This document shows positions 17,020-24,312 of a DNA stretch of 64,000 nt, in pieces. How positions within the stretch are numbered: the first letter of the stretch is position 1; each line of letters starts with the position of its first letter. This DNA is from Clostridia bacterium (lineage in GTDB: Bacteria; Bacillota; Clostridia; Oscillospirales; CAG-272): NCBI GenBank assembly GCA_017502915.1, contig JAFVUB010000003.1, positions 1 to 64,000 on the forward strand, read 5' to 3'. Below the pieces are notes generated by a model. The model did not search any database, was not told where the DNA came from, and saw nothing but the letters and a program-made list of their open reading frames with translations. A program made the translations under genes and the position numbers.

Positions 17020-18066
17020 ATGACACAAGCACTAACAATACTAATTGCATTATCAGCACTCGCCCTTATGGGAAGTATGATAATTCTCGTGGCTCTTTTA
17101 ATATTGAAAGCCATTAAATCGTTTATGAAAAAAGATACAATAAAGTTAAAAAAGCCTATTGTTATTTCTGCTATAATTGCCCCGTGTAGTCTGTTTGTGA
17201 TTATTGTTTCTATGATCGTTGGACAATCCACTGATCCTACTGCGTGGTGTGCTCACGAATACACCGTTTTAGAACAGCAAGATGCCAACTGTACAAATAG
17301 CGGATATATTAAAAAAATGTGTTCACTATGTAATAATGAAATTACTGAAACCATTGAACCATATCATCTATGGATTGAAGATAGCGTAATAGAAGCAACG
17401 TGTACATCTCAAAAACAAATAAAAAAGAAATGTACAAGGTGCGAAACAACCGAATACGAAAAGGTTGGCGATCTTCTAAATCATTCTTGGATTGAAGATA
17501 GCGTGATAGAAGCGACTTGTTCGCACCCCAAGCAACTTATAAATAAGTGTTCTGTGTGCGGAACAACTGAAACGGTTGAGGAAGGCTCTACAATTCCTCA
17601 TTCTTTTGGTGATTGGATCGTTAGTATAGAACCCACAACTGAAAAAGAGGGGCAACAAACAAGAAAATGCACAGTTTGTAATCATAGTGAAAATACAGCT
17701 TTATTAAAAAAATCGCCTATATCCATTTTGAGCAGAACATATGACAAGGATTTTGTCGGTGGCGTCGAATGGACAACTGAAATAAAAAACAATTCTAACA
17801 AAACAATAAAATACATAACATTACAATGGCGTTGTTACAATGCGGTTGGTGATCCTATATATGATGAAATTGATGGTAAAAACCTTGTAGGAATAAAGAT
17901 TACAGGACCATTAGAAAGCGGTGAAACAGGACGATATACTAACGCTTCAAAATTTTACAATCATTCATTTGCTTCTTCTGTTATTGTTACAATAAAAGTT
18001 GAATTTATGGACGGAGAAGTCATCAATATTACAAGCGATGAATATACAGATATTATAAAATATTAA
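17020..18066 (+). CDS. membrane protein with Cys-pair (zinc-ribbon-like) repeats, function unknown
   Basis: 348 residues from ATG 17020, AGGAGG at 17007-17012. Two N-terminal membrane segments (about 4-27 and 43-64) are followed by four Cys-rich units (about 75-225) with paired CxxC-type cysteines and HxW spacing; two units share WIEDSVIEATC almost verbatim about 40 residues apart. The C-terminal part (about 235-348) is an all-beta domain resembling FxLYD-type modules (YITLQWRCYNAVGDPIYDE). Likely membrane-anchored with an extracytoplasmic or zinc-binding role. Cargo of the rpsI element, AT-rich, under leader control. No function assigned. Confidence 0.65.
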   Translation: MTQALTILIALSALALMGSMIILVALLILKAIKSFMKKDTIKLKKPIVISAIIAPCSLFVIIVSMIVGQSTDPTAWCAHEYTVLEQQDANCTNSGYIKKMCSLCNNEITETIEPYHLWIEDSVIEATCTSQKQIKKKCTRCETTEYEKVGDLLNHSWIEDSVIEATCSHPKQLINKCSVCGTTETVEEGSTIPHSFGDWIVSIEPTTEKEGQQTRKCTVCNHSENTALLKKSPISILSRTYDKDFVGGVEWTTEIKNNSNKTIKYITLQWRCYNAVGDPIYDEIDGKNLVGIKITGPLESGETGRYTNASKFYNHSFASSVIVTIKVEFMDGEVINITSDEYTDIIKY

Positions 18067-18253
18067 AAATGATTTTATAAAAAACAAAAGTCAGCGTAAT
18101 TCTAAACAGCTTTTATATTGTGGTTTCAATCAGCTGTTATACACGATCAAGCGATGTCCATTGATTAGAATATCAATTTGTCGGTGGAATTGAGCGTTGA
18201 ATGTTGGTGTGATTTTGGTGCAAATTTGGTGCAACACTTTATCAAACAATACT

Positions 18254-18340
18254 CACGATATTCACGATATCGCACGAAAACATACGATAAATGCACGATA
18301 TCACACGATATTTAACGATATTCACGATATCAGACGGTAT
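18254..18340 (+). repeat. phased array of nine CACGATAT-like units
   Basis: CACGATAT or close variants start at 18254, 18263, 18273, 18283, 18294, 18304, 18314, 18323 and 18333, a 9-11 bp period close to one helical turn. The array ends 8 bp before the right attachment repeat. It could be integrase arm-type or accessory-protein sites. The spacing is far too short for a CRISPR array. Confidence 0.8.
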
Positions 18341-18348
18341 TGCTAAAA

Positions 18349-18363
18349 CTCCAAGAGATAATT
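18349..18363 (+). repeat. attR-like direct repeat copy
   Basis: CTCCAAGAGATAATT, identical to 16565-16579 inside rpsI. Confidence 0.75.
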
Positions 18364-18379
18364 ATTTTATCTTATACAC

Positions 18380-18413
18380 AAAGCTCTCACTGCGGTGGGA
18401 GCTTTGTTGTTTT
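18380..18413 (+). terminator. probable ancestral rpsI terminator
   Basis: AAAGCTCTCAC / GTGGGAGCTTT (one G-U) with a 4-nt loop, then TGTTGTTTT. It sits the same way after the right repeat as 16609-16636 sits after the left one, and the flanks (TATAC...AGCTCT...GTTGTTT) are related. Confidence 0.75.
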
Positions 18414-18462
18414 GTAGGGGCGTTCATTGAACGCCCGCGGGCGACCAATTGGTCGCCCCTAC
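18414..18462. repeat. 49-bp palindromic element with two inner hairpins
   Basis: Outer arms GTAGGGGCG and CGCCCCTAC enclose two hairpins, GGGCGTTCA/GAACGCCC and GGGCGACC/GGTCGCCC. This clover-like form resembles dispersed REP/MITE-like palindromes seen in gut Clostridia. Only one copy is present in this window. Confidence 0.6.
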
Positions 18463-18501
18463 CGTTGCAATCAGTTCGATCTGTATGAATGAGCCGACCT
18501 A

Positions 18502-18530
18502 TTGACTTTTGGTTGATTTTGTTATATAAT
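18502..18530 (+). promoter_or_regulatory. sigma-A promoter of lipoprotein gene
   Basis: TTGACT (18502-18507), 17-bp spacer, TATAAT (18525-18530). A small GGTTAG/CTAACC hairpin (18538-18553) sits in the leader. Confidence 0.75.
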
Positions 18531-18585
18531 AAAACTGGTTAGGTGTCTAACCGATAAATTTTAATTTGACAAGGAGGTTGTTGGT

Positions 18586-19575
18586 ATGAAAAAATTGCTC
18601 GCTCTTATTTTGGTGTTGATTTTGATTTTTCCTTTGTGTGCCTGCAATAGTGAACAATTACCTGACGATGACAGTCAGCAAACAACGACCATTGATACCT
18701 CTCCCAACAATGCTGAACCGGAACCCAACGAGAAGGATAAAAACAATGTCTGCGATGATTGTGATTATGATGACTTGACCGATGCATATGATATTGCTCA
18801 AATTGTAATTGATTATGAAGAATCTTTAAGAGATGAAATCGACAAATTAAACAAAGAAAAAAACGAGTATCATTATTGCTATAATCAAGTAGATAGGATC
18901 CGTTGTGAATACAAATTGAAAAGCGATGCATCTGCCGATGCTATTATTGGAAATTATGGCATGAACAATGAATTTGCAAAAGCAAAGGTTTCTGCTCTTG
19001 ATGCGATAAAAAAGATTAGTATAATTTTCGATAGAAATGATTTTACAGAAACTATTTATCTAAAAATAAGGCAAATAAGTGAAGAAGAGCCGTTGATTGA
19101 AAATTTTTCCATTAATATGGAAAGAGACTGGTCTAAAAGTTATACGCCTAAAATTCAGTATTATACCGATAATGAAACTGTGTTGGACTATGAAATAACT
19201 GACAACGTTATCAATTCACATCACGACAAGTGCTTTATTATAAAATCCAAAGACCAATATGATAATTATTTGAACGATCTTTTTGAAAGTGCACAATATG
19301 ATTATTCGAAGGAATTGATTATTGGACAAAGGGATTTGTATGATGAGGTCTTTTTTGAAGAAAACGCATTAATTGTTACAAGGACAATTACTCTCGGCTC
19401 CGGTTCAATAAAATTAACAGTTGATAATCTATATGTTTCGCAAAACAAGGTGTATGTTGTCATAAGAACCGATATTCCGAGTTTCGGGACCGATGATATA
19501 AAATATGAATCTTTTACTCTTAAAGTGCCAAAAAACAAAGTTGCTGATGTAAATGAAGTTATTACTTTGCAATAG
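18586..19575 (+). CDS. hypothetical lipoprotein
   Basis: 329 residues, ribosome-binding site AAGGAGG. Signal peptide with lipobox LCAC (Cys20), then an acidic, Asn/Thr/Asp-rich linker (21-60) and a Lys/Glu/Tyr-rich body with no recognised domain. The mature protein would be lipid-anchored on the outer face of the membrane. It is AT-rich compared with the housekeeping genes and lies next to the rpsI element, so recent acquisition is likely. Stop is TAG, showing that TAG works as a stop in this genome. Confidence 0.65.
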   Translation: MKKLLALILVLILIFPLCACNSEQLPDDDSQQTTTIDTSPNNAEPEPNEKDKNNVCDDCDYDDLTDAYDIAQIVIDYEESLRDEIDKLNKEKNEYHYCYNQVDRIRCEYKLKSDASADAIIGNYGMNNEFAKAKVSALDAIKKISIIFDRNDFTETIYLKIRQISEEEPLIENFSINMERDWSKSYTPKIQYYTDNETVLDYEITDNVINSHHDKCFIIKSKDQYDNYLNDLFESAQYDYSKELIIGQRDLYDEVFFEENALIVTRTITLGSGSIKLTVDNLYVSQNKVYVVIRTDIPSFGTDDIKYESFTLKVPKNKVADVNEVITLQ

Positions 19576-19621
19576 AGTAAGTATTAAATGATTTTGGCAA
19601 ATATTTGACGCAAGACCTTAT

Positions 19622-19650
19622 AAAAGCCCTGCTTCGGCAGGGCTTTTTGT
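19622..19650 (+). terminator. intrinsic terminator
   Basis: AAAGCCCTGC, UUCG loop, GCAGGGCTTT, then TTTGTTTTT. Confidence 0.9.
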
Positions 19651-19660
19651 TTTTCGTCTC

Positions 19661-19688
19661 TTTACATCAGAAAAATTTGTGGTATAAT
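19661..19688 (+). promoter_or_regulatory. sigma-A promoter
   Basis: TTTACA (19661-19666), 16-bp spacer, extended -10 TGTGG-TATAAT (19683-19688). Confidence 0.65.
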
Positions 19689-19740
19689 GTAATATAATGT
19701 CGTTGACAAAAGCTTGACTTTGCAAAATAGGAGTAAAGCG

Positions 19741-20271
19741 ATGAAAAAAATAATAGTTATATTGTGCGTGTTGGTCGTGGCGGCGCTCTTGATCCCTATT
19801 CCCTCTCAAATAAATGACGGTGGGAGCGTACGTTACAAGGCGATCCTTTATGAAGTATATGACGTTCATAAATTACAAAAGGCGGACGATACAAACAAAA
19901 TAGAATACGTCGAAGGAATTATCATTAAGTTGTGCGGCATTGAAATATTCAACAATACCGAGCCGGTTTGCGATCACGAACACAACAAAGGTGACGAAGC
20001 TGGCGACGAGCTTGACCCGCATTTCACGGGCAAGGTTCTCGAAACAAACGAAAAAGGGGTTCTCGTTGAGGTAACCGACGTTGGAAACGGAAGCTTTGCA
20101 ATCGGTGAGAAGGTACAGGTGAACACCGACATTTCAAGCTGCCCCGAGTATACCGTCGGGGATCACTTGCGGATCGCATTTGACGGAAAGGTTGCGTTGT
20201 CTTATCCGCCGCAGGTAACAAGCGTGATCTCGATCCGCAAAACGGATAGCCAAGGAAATAATATCGAGTAA
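19741..20271 (+). CDS. membrane-anchored DUF3221-like protein
   Basis: 176 residues from ATG 19741 with AGGAG at a 7-nt spacing. One N-terminal membrane segment (about 3-20), then PIPSQINDGGSVRYKAILYEVYDV. The C-terminal half (about 95-165) is a small beta domain (FTGKVLETNEKGVLVEV ... GDHLRIAFDGKVALSYPPQV) resembling DUF3221. Such short anchored proteins are common, uncharacterised accessory genes in gut Clostridia. It is monocistronic between its own promoter and terminator. Confidence 0.6.
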   Translation: MKKIIVILCVLVVAALLIPIPSQINDGGSVRYKAILYEVYDVHKLQKADDTNKIEYVEGIIIKLCGIEIFNNTEPVCDHEHNKGDEAGDELDPHFTGKVLETNEKGVLVEVTDVGNGSFAIGEKVQVNTDISSCPEYTVGDHLRIAFDGKVALSYPPQVTSVISIRKTDSQGNNIE

Positions 20272-20285
20272 AACTCGTTGATACA

Positions 20286-20318
20286 AACCAGCACTCGATC
20301 TTACGAGTGCTGGTTTTG
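20286..20318 (+). terminator. intrinsic terminator
   Basis: ACCAGCACTCG and CGAGTGCTGGT around a short loop, followed by TTTTG. Confidence 0.85.
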
Positions 20319-20335
20319 TGTTGTGAGAGCGCCTC

Positions 20336-20364
20336 TTTACTTTTATGCGATTTTGTGATATAAT
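20336..20364 (+). promoter_or_regulatory. upstream promoter (P1) of H2-sensor operon
   Basis: TTTACT (20336-20341), 17-bp spacer, TATAAT (20359-20364). Confidence 0.6.
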
Positions 20365-20375
20365 AACAATATCTG

Positions 20376-20404
20376 TAGACAAAGTCATTAAAATATAGTA
20401 TAAT
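20376..20404 (+). promoter_or_regulatory. downstream promoter (P2) of H2-sensor operon
   Basis: TAGACA (20376-20381), 17-bp spacer, TATAAT (20399-20404). The same -35, TAGACA, is used by the hydCBA promoter at 23664. Confidence 0.65.
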
Positions 20405-20457
20405 TGACGTACATATAGCTAAATCAAGCCAAATCTTTCTATAAGGGGTTTCATTAA

Positions 20458-20817
20458 ATGAAAATTTCAAAAATTATCGAGCTTCTTGATGCAACCGTTC
20501 TTTGCGGTGAGGACAAGATCGAAAACGAGGTCCACTCTGCCTGTGGAAGCGATATGATGAGCGACGTGCTTGCCTACGTAAAGGAGCAGGCTGTGCTGCT
20601 CACCGGTCTTGTTAATCTTCAGGTCGTTCGCACCGCCGAGATGATGGATATGAAATGTATCGTTATCGTGCGCGGCAAAAAGCCGGGTAACGAGGTCGTT
20701 GAGCTTTGCCGTGAAAGCGGGATCGTTATGCTTTCAACCGAGGAGCGCATGTACGTTGCCTGCGGAAGACTTTACGAAAACGGCTTAAGGGGAGGCGGCG
20801 TTAAAGAAAATGAGTGA
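20458..20817 (+). CDS. DRTGG-domain protein, H2-sensor operon
   Basis: 119 residues. MKISKIIELLDATVLCGED and the alpha/beta pattern (AVLLTGLVNLQVVRTAEM, CIVIVRGKKP) fit the small DRTGG-fold proteins found beside [FeFe]-hydrogenase sensor genes. DRTGG domains are associated with nucleotide or ligand sensing, but no activity is established. First gene of the operon; overlaps the ATPase gene by 8 bp. A second, related protein is encoded at 22554-22880 on the other side of the HydS-like gene. Confidence 0.75.
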   Translation: MKISKIIELLDATVLCGEDKIENEVHSACGSDMMSDVLAYVKEQAVLLTGLVNLQVVRTAEMMDMKCIVIVRGKKPGNEVVELCRESGIVMLSTEERMYVACGRLYENGLRGGGVKENE

Positions 20818-21238
20818 GGCGATAAGTTTTCGTTTTCTGATAGACGGGGATGACTTTACCTCCGCCGGAAACGCGTCCGTCCAGGTCAAAAAAATGCTTC
20901 GTCAGCTGAATTTTGACGCCGAGACAATTCGCCGCGTTTCGGTCGCTATGTACGAGGGTGAGATAAATATGGTCATTCACGCCAACGGAGGCTCGGCCGA
21001 CGTCAACGTTTGGAATGACCGTATAGAGGTCGTGCTTGCCGATTCCGGCCCCGGTATTCCCGACATAGACCTTGCCATGCAGGAGGGTTATTCCACCGCT
21101 AAGGACAATATCCGTTCGCTCGGATTCGGCGCCGGTATGGGTCTGCCCAATATGAAAAGATATTCTGACGATATGAAGATAACGACCGAGCTTGGCCGCG
21201 GCACGACGGTCACTATGAGCTTTTTCGTTAACAGCTGA
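20810..21238 (+). CDS. RsbW/SpoIIAB-like GHKL ATPase (serine kinase-type)
   Basis: 142 residues. GHKL fold with VAMYEGEINMVIHA (N box), VVLADSGPGIPDI (G1 box) and GFGAGMGLPNMKRYSD (G2 box). The size and motifs match anti-sigma-factor serine kinases rather than full histidine kinases. In this operon it probably relays the state of the HydS-like H2 sensor to a partner protein; the partner (an anti-anti-sigma or phosphatase) is not in the window. Assignment to the fold is firm, partner inferred. Confidence 0.85.
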   Translation: MSEAISFRFLIDGDDFTSAGNASVQVKKMLRQLNFDAETIRRVSVAMYEGEINMVIHANGGSADVNVWNDRIEVVLADSGPGIPDIDLAMQEGYSTAKDNIRSLGFGAGMGLPNMKRYSDDMKITTELGRGTTVTMSFFVNS

Positions 21239-21255
21239 ACCGGAGAGTTTTACTT

Positions 21256-22557
21256 ATGATTGGAGTACACCATTCGGTCACGTTACAGACCGATCTTTGC
21301 AAGGGTTGTACGCACTGTATAAAGAGATGCCCCACCGAGGCAATTCGCGTTCGTGACGGCAAGGCCGTTATAAAGAGCGAGCGTTGCATAGACTGCGGCG
21401 AGTGCATTCGTATCTGCCCTTATCAGGCAAAGCGTGCGATATACGATACCCTTGACAATTTCAAAGATTACAAATACAAGATCGCGTTACCCGCGCCTGC
21501 CCTCTACGGTCAGTTTGACAAGCTTGAGGACATTGACTACATAATCAGCGGGCTTTATCGTTGCGGCTTTGACGAGGTGTTCGAGGTGGCGCGCGCCGCC
21601 GAGCTGGTTTCGGAGTACACGAGGCAGTATATGAAGGACCCCGGGGTCAAAAAGCCGGCGATAAGCTCGGCGTGTCCTGTTGTCGTAAGGCTTATAAGCG
21701 TTCGTTTTCCGAGCCTTATAGATAACGTTATTCCGATAATGCCTCCGGTCGAGCTTGCCGCAAGGCTTGCGAAAAAAGAGGCTCTGAAAAAGCATCCCGA
21801 CCTTGCCGAGGAGGATATTTGTGTTCTCTTTATTTCACCCTGCCCTGCAAAGGTCTCGTACGCCAAAAACCCAATAGGCGTTAAGAAAAGCGCTATCGAC
21901 GGAGTTCTCGCTATGAGGGATCTGTATTTTATGCTCGTTTCGGAGATGAATAAGATAGACAACCCGACCGAGGCTTCTTGCTCCGGTATTATTGGCATCA
22001 GCTGGGCGGGCTCCGGCGGAGAATCTTCGTCCTTGATGAACGATAAGTATCTTGCGGCTGACGGTATTGAAAACGTTATCCACGTTCTCGATGAAATAGA
22101 AAAGGAAAACATCCGAGGCATTGACTTCGTTGAGCTGAATTCGTGTAACGGAGGCTGCGTCGGCGGTGCGTTGACGGTTGAAAATCCCTATATTTCCAAG
22201 GCAAGGCTTCAGAGCCTTCGCAGATACCTACCCGTTTCTCTCAACCACGTTTCAAATATGCCGGCAGACGGCAGCTTACCGAGCGATATACTCTGGGACA
22301 GCGGTATCGACTACGTTCCGGTAATGACACTTGATTCCAACCGATCCGCCGCTATGCGAAAGATGAGCCAAATACAGCAGATAACCAATACGCTTTGCGA
22401 TCTTGACTGTGGCTCGTGCGGTGCGCCGACCTGCCGCGCTTTGGCAGAGGACATCGTTAACGGCGAGGCGTCTCTCGACGATTGTATTATAAAGCTTCGC
22501 GAAAAGGTTGCGGAGTACAAATCTGACGAAAAGATAGCTCAGGAGGATAAAAAATGA
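21256..22557 (+). CDS. hydS: HydS-like putatively sensory [FeFe]-hydrogenase
   Basis: 433 residues. Two N-terminal [4Fe-4S] motifs (CKGCTHCIKRCP, CIDCGECIRICP) are followed by a hydrogenase large-subunit domain whose H-cluster cysteines are kept: SSAC140P, SPC196PAK, and NSC297NGGC301VGG. In the first motif Ala139 replaces the first Cys of canonical TSCCP, a change reported for the sensory HydS of Thermotoga maritima. The C-terminal CDLDCGSCGAPTC (381-393) is an additional Fe-S motif typical of group C enzymes. No PAS domain is present; output would go through the separate ATPase. Predicted H2 sensor for the downstream hydrogenase operon. Confidence 0.85.
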   Translation: MIGVHHSVTLQTDLCKGCTHCIKRCPTEAIRVRDGKAVIKSERCIDCGECIRICPYQAKRAIYDTLDNFKDYKYKIALPAPALYGQFDKLEDIDYIISGLYRCGFDEVFEVARAAELVSEYTRQYMKDPGVKKPAISSACPVVVRLISVRFPSLIDNVIPIMPPVELAARLAKKEALKKHPDLAEEDICVLFISPCPAKVSYAKNPIGVKKSAIDGVLAMRDLYFMLVSEMNKIDNPTEASCSGIIGISWAGSGGESSSLMNDKYLAADGIENVIHVLDEIEKENIRGIDFVELNSCNGGCVGGALTVENPYISKARLQSLRRYLPVSLNHVSNMPADGSLPSDILWDSGIDYVPVMTLDSNRSAAMRKMSQIQQITNTLCDLDCGSCGAPTCRALAEDIVNGEASLDDCIIKLREKVAEYKSDEKIAQEDKK

Positions 22558-22880
22558 CGGTTTCAAGGCTTATTGACGAGCTTGATCTCGAGGTGCTGTC
22601 TCTTCCCTTTCCCGATCGTGAGATAAAGGGCGGCTATACCGGTGATCTTTTGAGCTGGGTCATGGGGCGCGCCAAAGCAGACAACGTTTGGATAACCATT
22701 ATGACTAACATAAACGTTGTTGCGGTTGCATCGCTTTCGGACGTTGCCGCAGTCGTTATCGCGGAAAACGCTGAGATCGGCGCCGGCGTAATAAAGAAGG
22801 CCGAGGAGCAAGGAATAAACATATTGCGCTCCAAGTGCCCGACGTACGAAACTGCAATAGCTGTGGCTAAGCTTATCTGA
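22554..22880 (+). CDS. DRTGG-domain protein, second copy
   Basis: 108 residues, starting within the hydS stop (ATGA overlap). TVSRLIDELDLEVLSLP, GGYTGDLLSWVMGRA and DVAAVVIAENAEIGAGVI fit the DRTGG-like proteins that accompany HydS. Weakly similar in plan to the protein at 20458-20817. Function unknown; the conserved operon position suggests a structural or ligand-sensing part of the H2-sensing complex. Confidence 0.75.
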   Translation: MTVSRLIDELDLEVLSLPFPDREIKGGYTGDLLSWVMGRAKADNVWITIMTNINVVAVASLSDVAAVVIAENAEIGAGVIKKAEEQGINILRSKCPTYETAIAVAKLI

Positions 22881-22882
22881 GA

Positions 22883-23620
22883 ATGAAGATAAAATACGAC
22901 CTTCATATACACTCTTGCCTTTCTCCCTGCGCCGAAAACGATATGACGCCAAACAACATAGCCGGTATGGCAATGCTGGGCGGTATACGTGTGGCGGCGC
23001 TGACCGACCATAACAGCGTAAAAAACTGTCCGGCTTTCTATGATGCTTGTCGAAAATACGGTATAGTTCCGATAGCCGGTATGGAGATCACCACCGCTGA
23101 GGAGATACACGTTGTGTGTCTTTTCGCGACGCTTGAAGCGGCTATGGAGTTTGGCGAGCTTGTCGATAGCCGCCGAATGAAGATAAAAAACCGAGCCGAC
23201 ATCTTTGGTCAACAGCTGATAATGAACGCGCAGGACGAGGTGATCGGCGAGGAGGAGTATCTTTTGTTATCTGCAAGTGATCTCGATGTTTTTACGGTTG
23301 CCAAAGAGGTGTTCTCTCGCGGAGGGGTTGCGTATCCCGCACATATTGAAAAGCCGACCGACAGTATCATAGCAATGCTTGGAGACATTCCCAAGGAGGC
23401 GGGGTTCTTTGCCGCCGAGGTGAAAGATCTCACAGCGCTCGATGCTCTTATCGAAAAATATCCTATACTTGAAGGAATGACGATCGTTTCGGATTCGGAT
23501 TCTCATATGCTCGAAGGTCTTGTTGACGATCGTCGGGAGCTGGAGCTTGAGCTTCTTTCGGATGACGAGAACGAAATTCGCGATGCCGTTATCAGAACTC
23601 TCCGAGGACCGTCGATATAG
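22883..23620 (+). CDS. PHP-domain metal-dependent phosphoesterase
   Basis: 245 residues. PHP motifs are complete: YDLHIHSCLSPCAEND, ALTDHNSVKN, GMEITTAEEIHVVC, YPAHIEKPTD and SDSDSHMLEG, giving the His/Asp set for a trinuclear metal site. It probably hydrolyses a phosphoester; the conserved link with HydS-type operons in Clostridia and Thermotogae suggests a nucleotide or signal substrate. Last gene of the sensor operon, ending with TAG; the hydCBA promoter starts 44 bp later. Confidence 0.85.
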   Translation: MKIKYDLHIHSCLSPCAENDMTPNNIAGMAMLGGIRVAALTDHNSVKNCPAFYDACRKYGIVPIAGMEITTAEEIHVVCLFATLEAAMEFGELVDSRRMKIKNRADIFGQQLIMNAQDEVIGEEEYLLLSASDLDVFTVAKEVFSRGGVAYPAHIEKPTDSIIAMLGDIPKEAGFFAAEVKDLTALDALIEKYPILEGMTIVSDSDSHMLEGLVDDRRELELELLSDDENEIRDAVIRTLRGPSI

Positions 23621-23663
23621 TCTCAAAAAAAGCACTTAAAAATTCGAAAAATTAAAAAAAGTA

Positions 23664-23692
23664 TAGACAAACGGGACTTTTTGTTATATAAT
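23664..23692 (+). promoter_or_regulatory. promoter of hydrogenase operon
   Basis: TAGACA (23664-23669), 17-bp spacer, TATAAT (23687-23692). Downstream lies a 16-bp palindrome, CATCCGCGCGCGGATG (23742-23757), in the roughly 115-nt leader, which could be an operator or an RNA hairpin. No convincing Rex site was seen. Confidence 0.75.
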
Positions 23693-23812
23693 ATGATAGA
23701 TATGCGATATGCGTTTATTCTATATCATAACGTTCCCAATACATCCGCGCGCGGATGCTTTAATATGCTTTACATTGTAAAAAAATATCAACTCAGGAGG
23801 AATTCCAAAAAA

Positions 23813-24310
23813 ATGAAAAAGTCACTGACTACCGTTGAATTTCACGGTACAAAGGAGCAGGAGGAAAAGCTCCTTGCGGTAATTGCCGAGCTTAAGGGCA
23901 CGCAGGGCGCAATGATGCCTATCCTTCAGAAGGCTCAGGATATCTACGGATATCTTCCCATCGAGGTACAGAAGATCATCGCAAGAGAAACCGGCACTCC
24001 GCTTGAAGAGATCTACGGTATCGTAACCTTCTATGCACAGTTCAAGCTGAACCCGAACGGTAAGTATGCTATTTCGGTCTGCCTTGGAACGGCTTGCTAC
24101 GTAAAGGGCTCAGGTGAGCTTCTCGACGAGATCTCGAAGGAGCTGGGTGTTGAGAACGGCGGCATCTCTCCCGACGGAAAGTACTCGCTTGAGGCATCGC
24201 GTTGCATCGGTGCTTGCGGACTCGCTCCGGTTTTGACTATCAACGGAGACGTTTACGGAAGACTTACCACAAAGGATATTCCCGGCATACTTGCTAAGTA
24301 TAAAGACTGA
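23813..24310 (+). CDS. hydC: electron-bifurcating [FeFe]-hydrogenase subunit HydC (NuoE-like)
   Basis: 165 residues from ATG 23813, AGGAGG upstream. The NuoE/24-kDa fold binds one [2Fe-2S] through CLGTAC and CIGAC motifs; IVTFYAQFKLNPNGK is typical. HydC passes electrons between the flavin subunit HydB and the Fe-S chain. The open frame extends 44 codons upstream over the promoter and is not coding. Confidence 0.93.
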   Translation: MKKSLTTVEFHGTKEQEEKLLAVIAELKGTQGAMMPILQKAQDIYGYLPIEVQKIIARETGTPLEEIYGIVTFYAQFKLNPNGKYAISVCLGTACYVKGSGELLDEISKELGVENGGISPDGKYSLEASRCIGACGLAPVLTINGDVYGRLTTKDIPGILAKYKD

Positions 24311-24312
24311 CT

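Larger units (their letters stand above)
16565..18363 (+). mobile_element. decayed integrative element in the 3' end of rpsI
   Basis: About 1.8 kb bounded by the exact 15-bp direct repeat CTCCAAGAGATAATT. Inside are the C-terminal relic of a tyrosine recombinase (16636-16752), a cargo membrane protein (17020-18066) with an attenuator leader, and a phased repeat array next to the right end. rpsI is a known attachment gene for ICEs. The coding part is visibly more AT-rich than the ribosomal genes around it. The absence of an intact integrase or relaxase means it is not autonomously mobile now. Confidence 0.75.

Noticed and set aside
18254..18340. CRISPR interpretation of the CACGATAT array
   Set aside because: Units are 8 bp with 1-3 bp between them; CRISPR repeats and spacers are each over 20 bp and no cas gene is present.
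18291..18488. 65-codon frame across the repeat array and palindrome
   Set aside because: It is made of repeat, attachment-site and hairpin sequence and has no ribosome-binding site.
23687..23710. Rex redox-repressor operator at the hyd promoter
   Set aside because: TTGTTATATAATAT shows only half of the Rex palindrome TTGTTAAnnnnTTAACAA.
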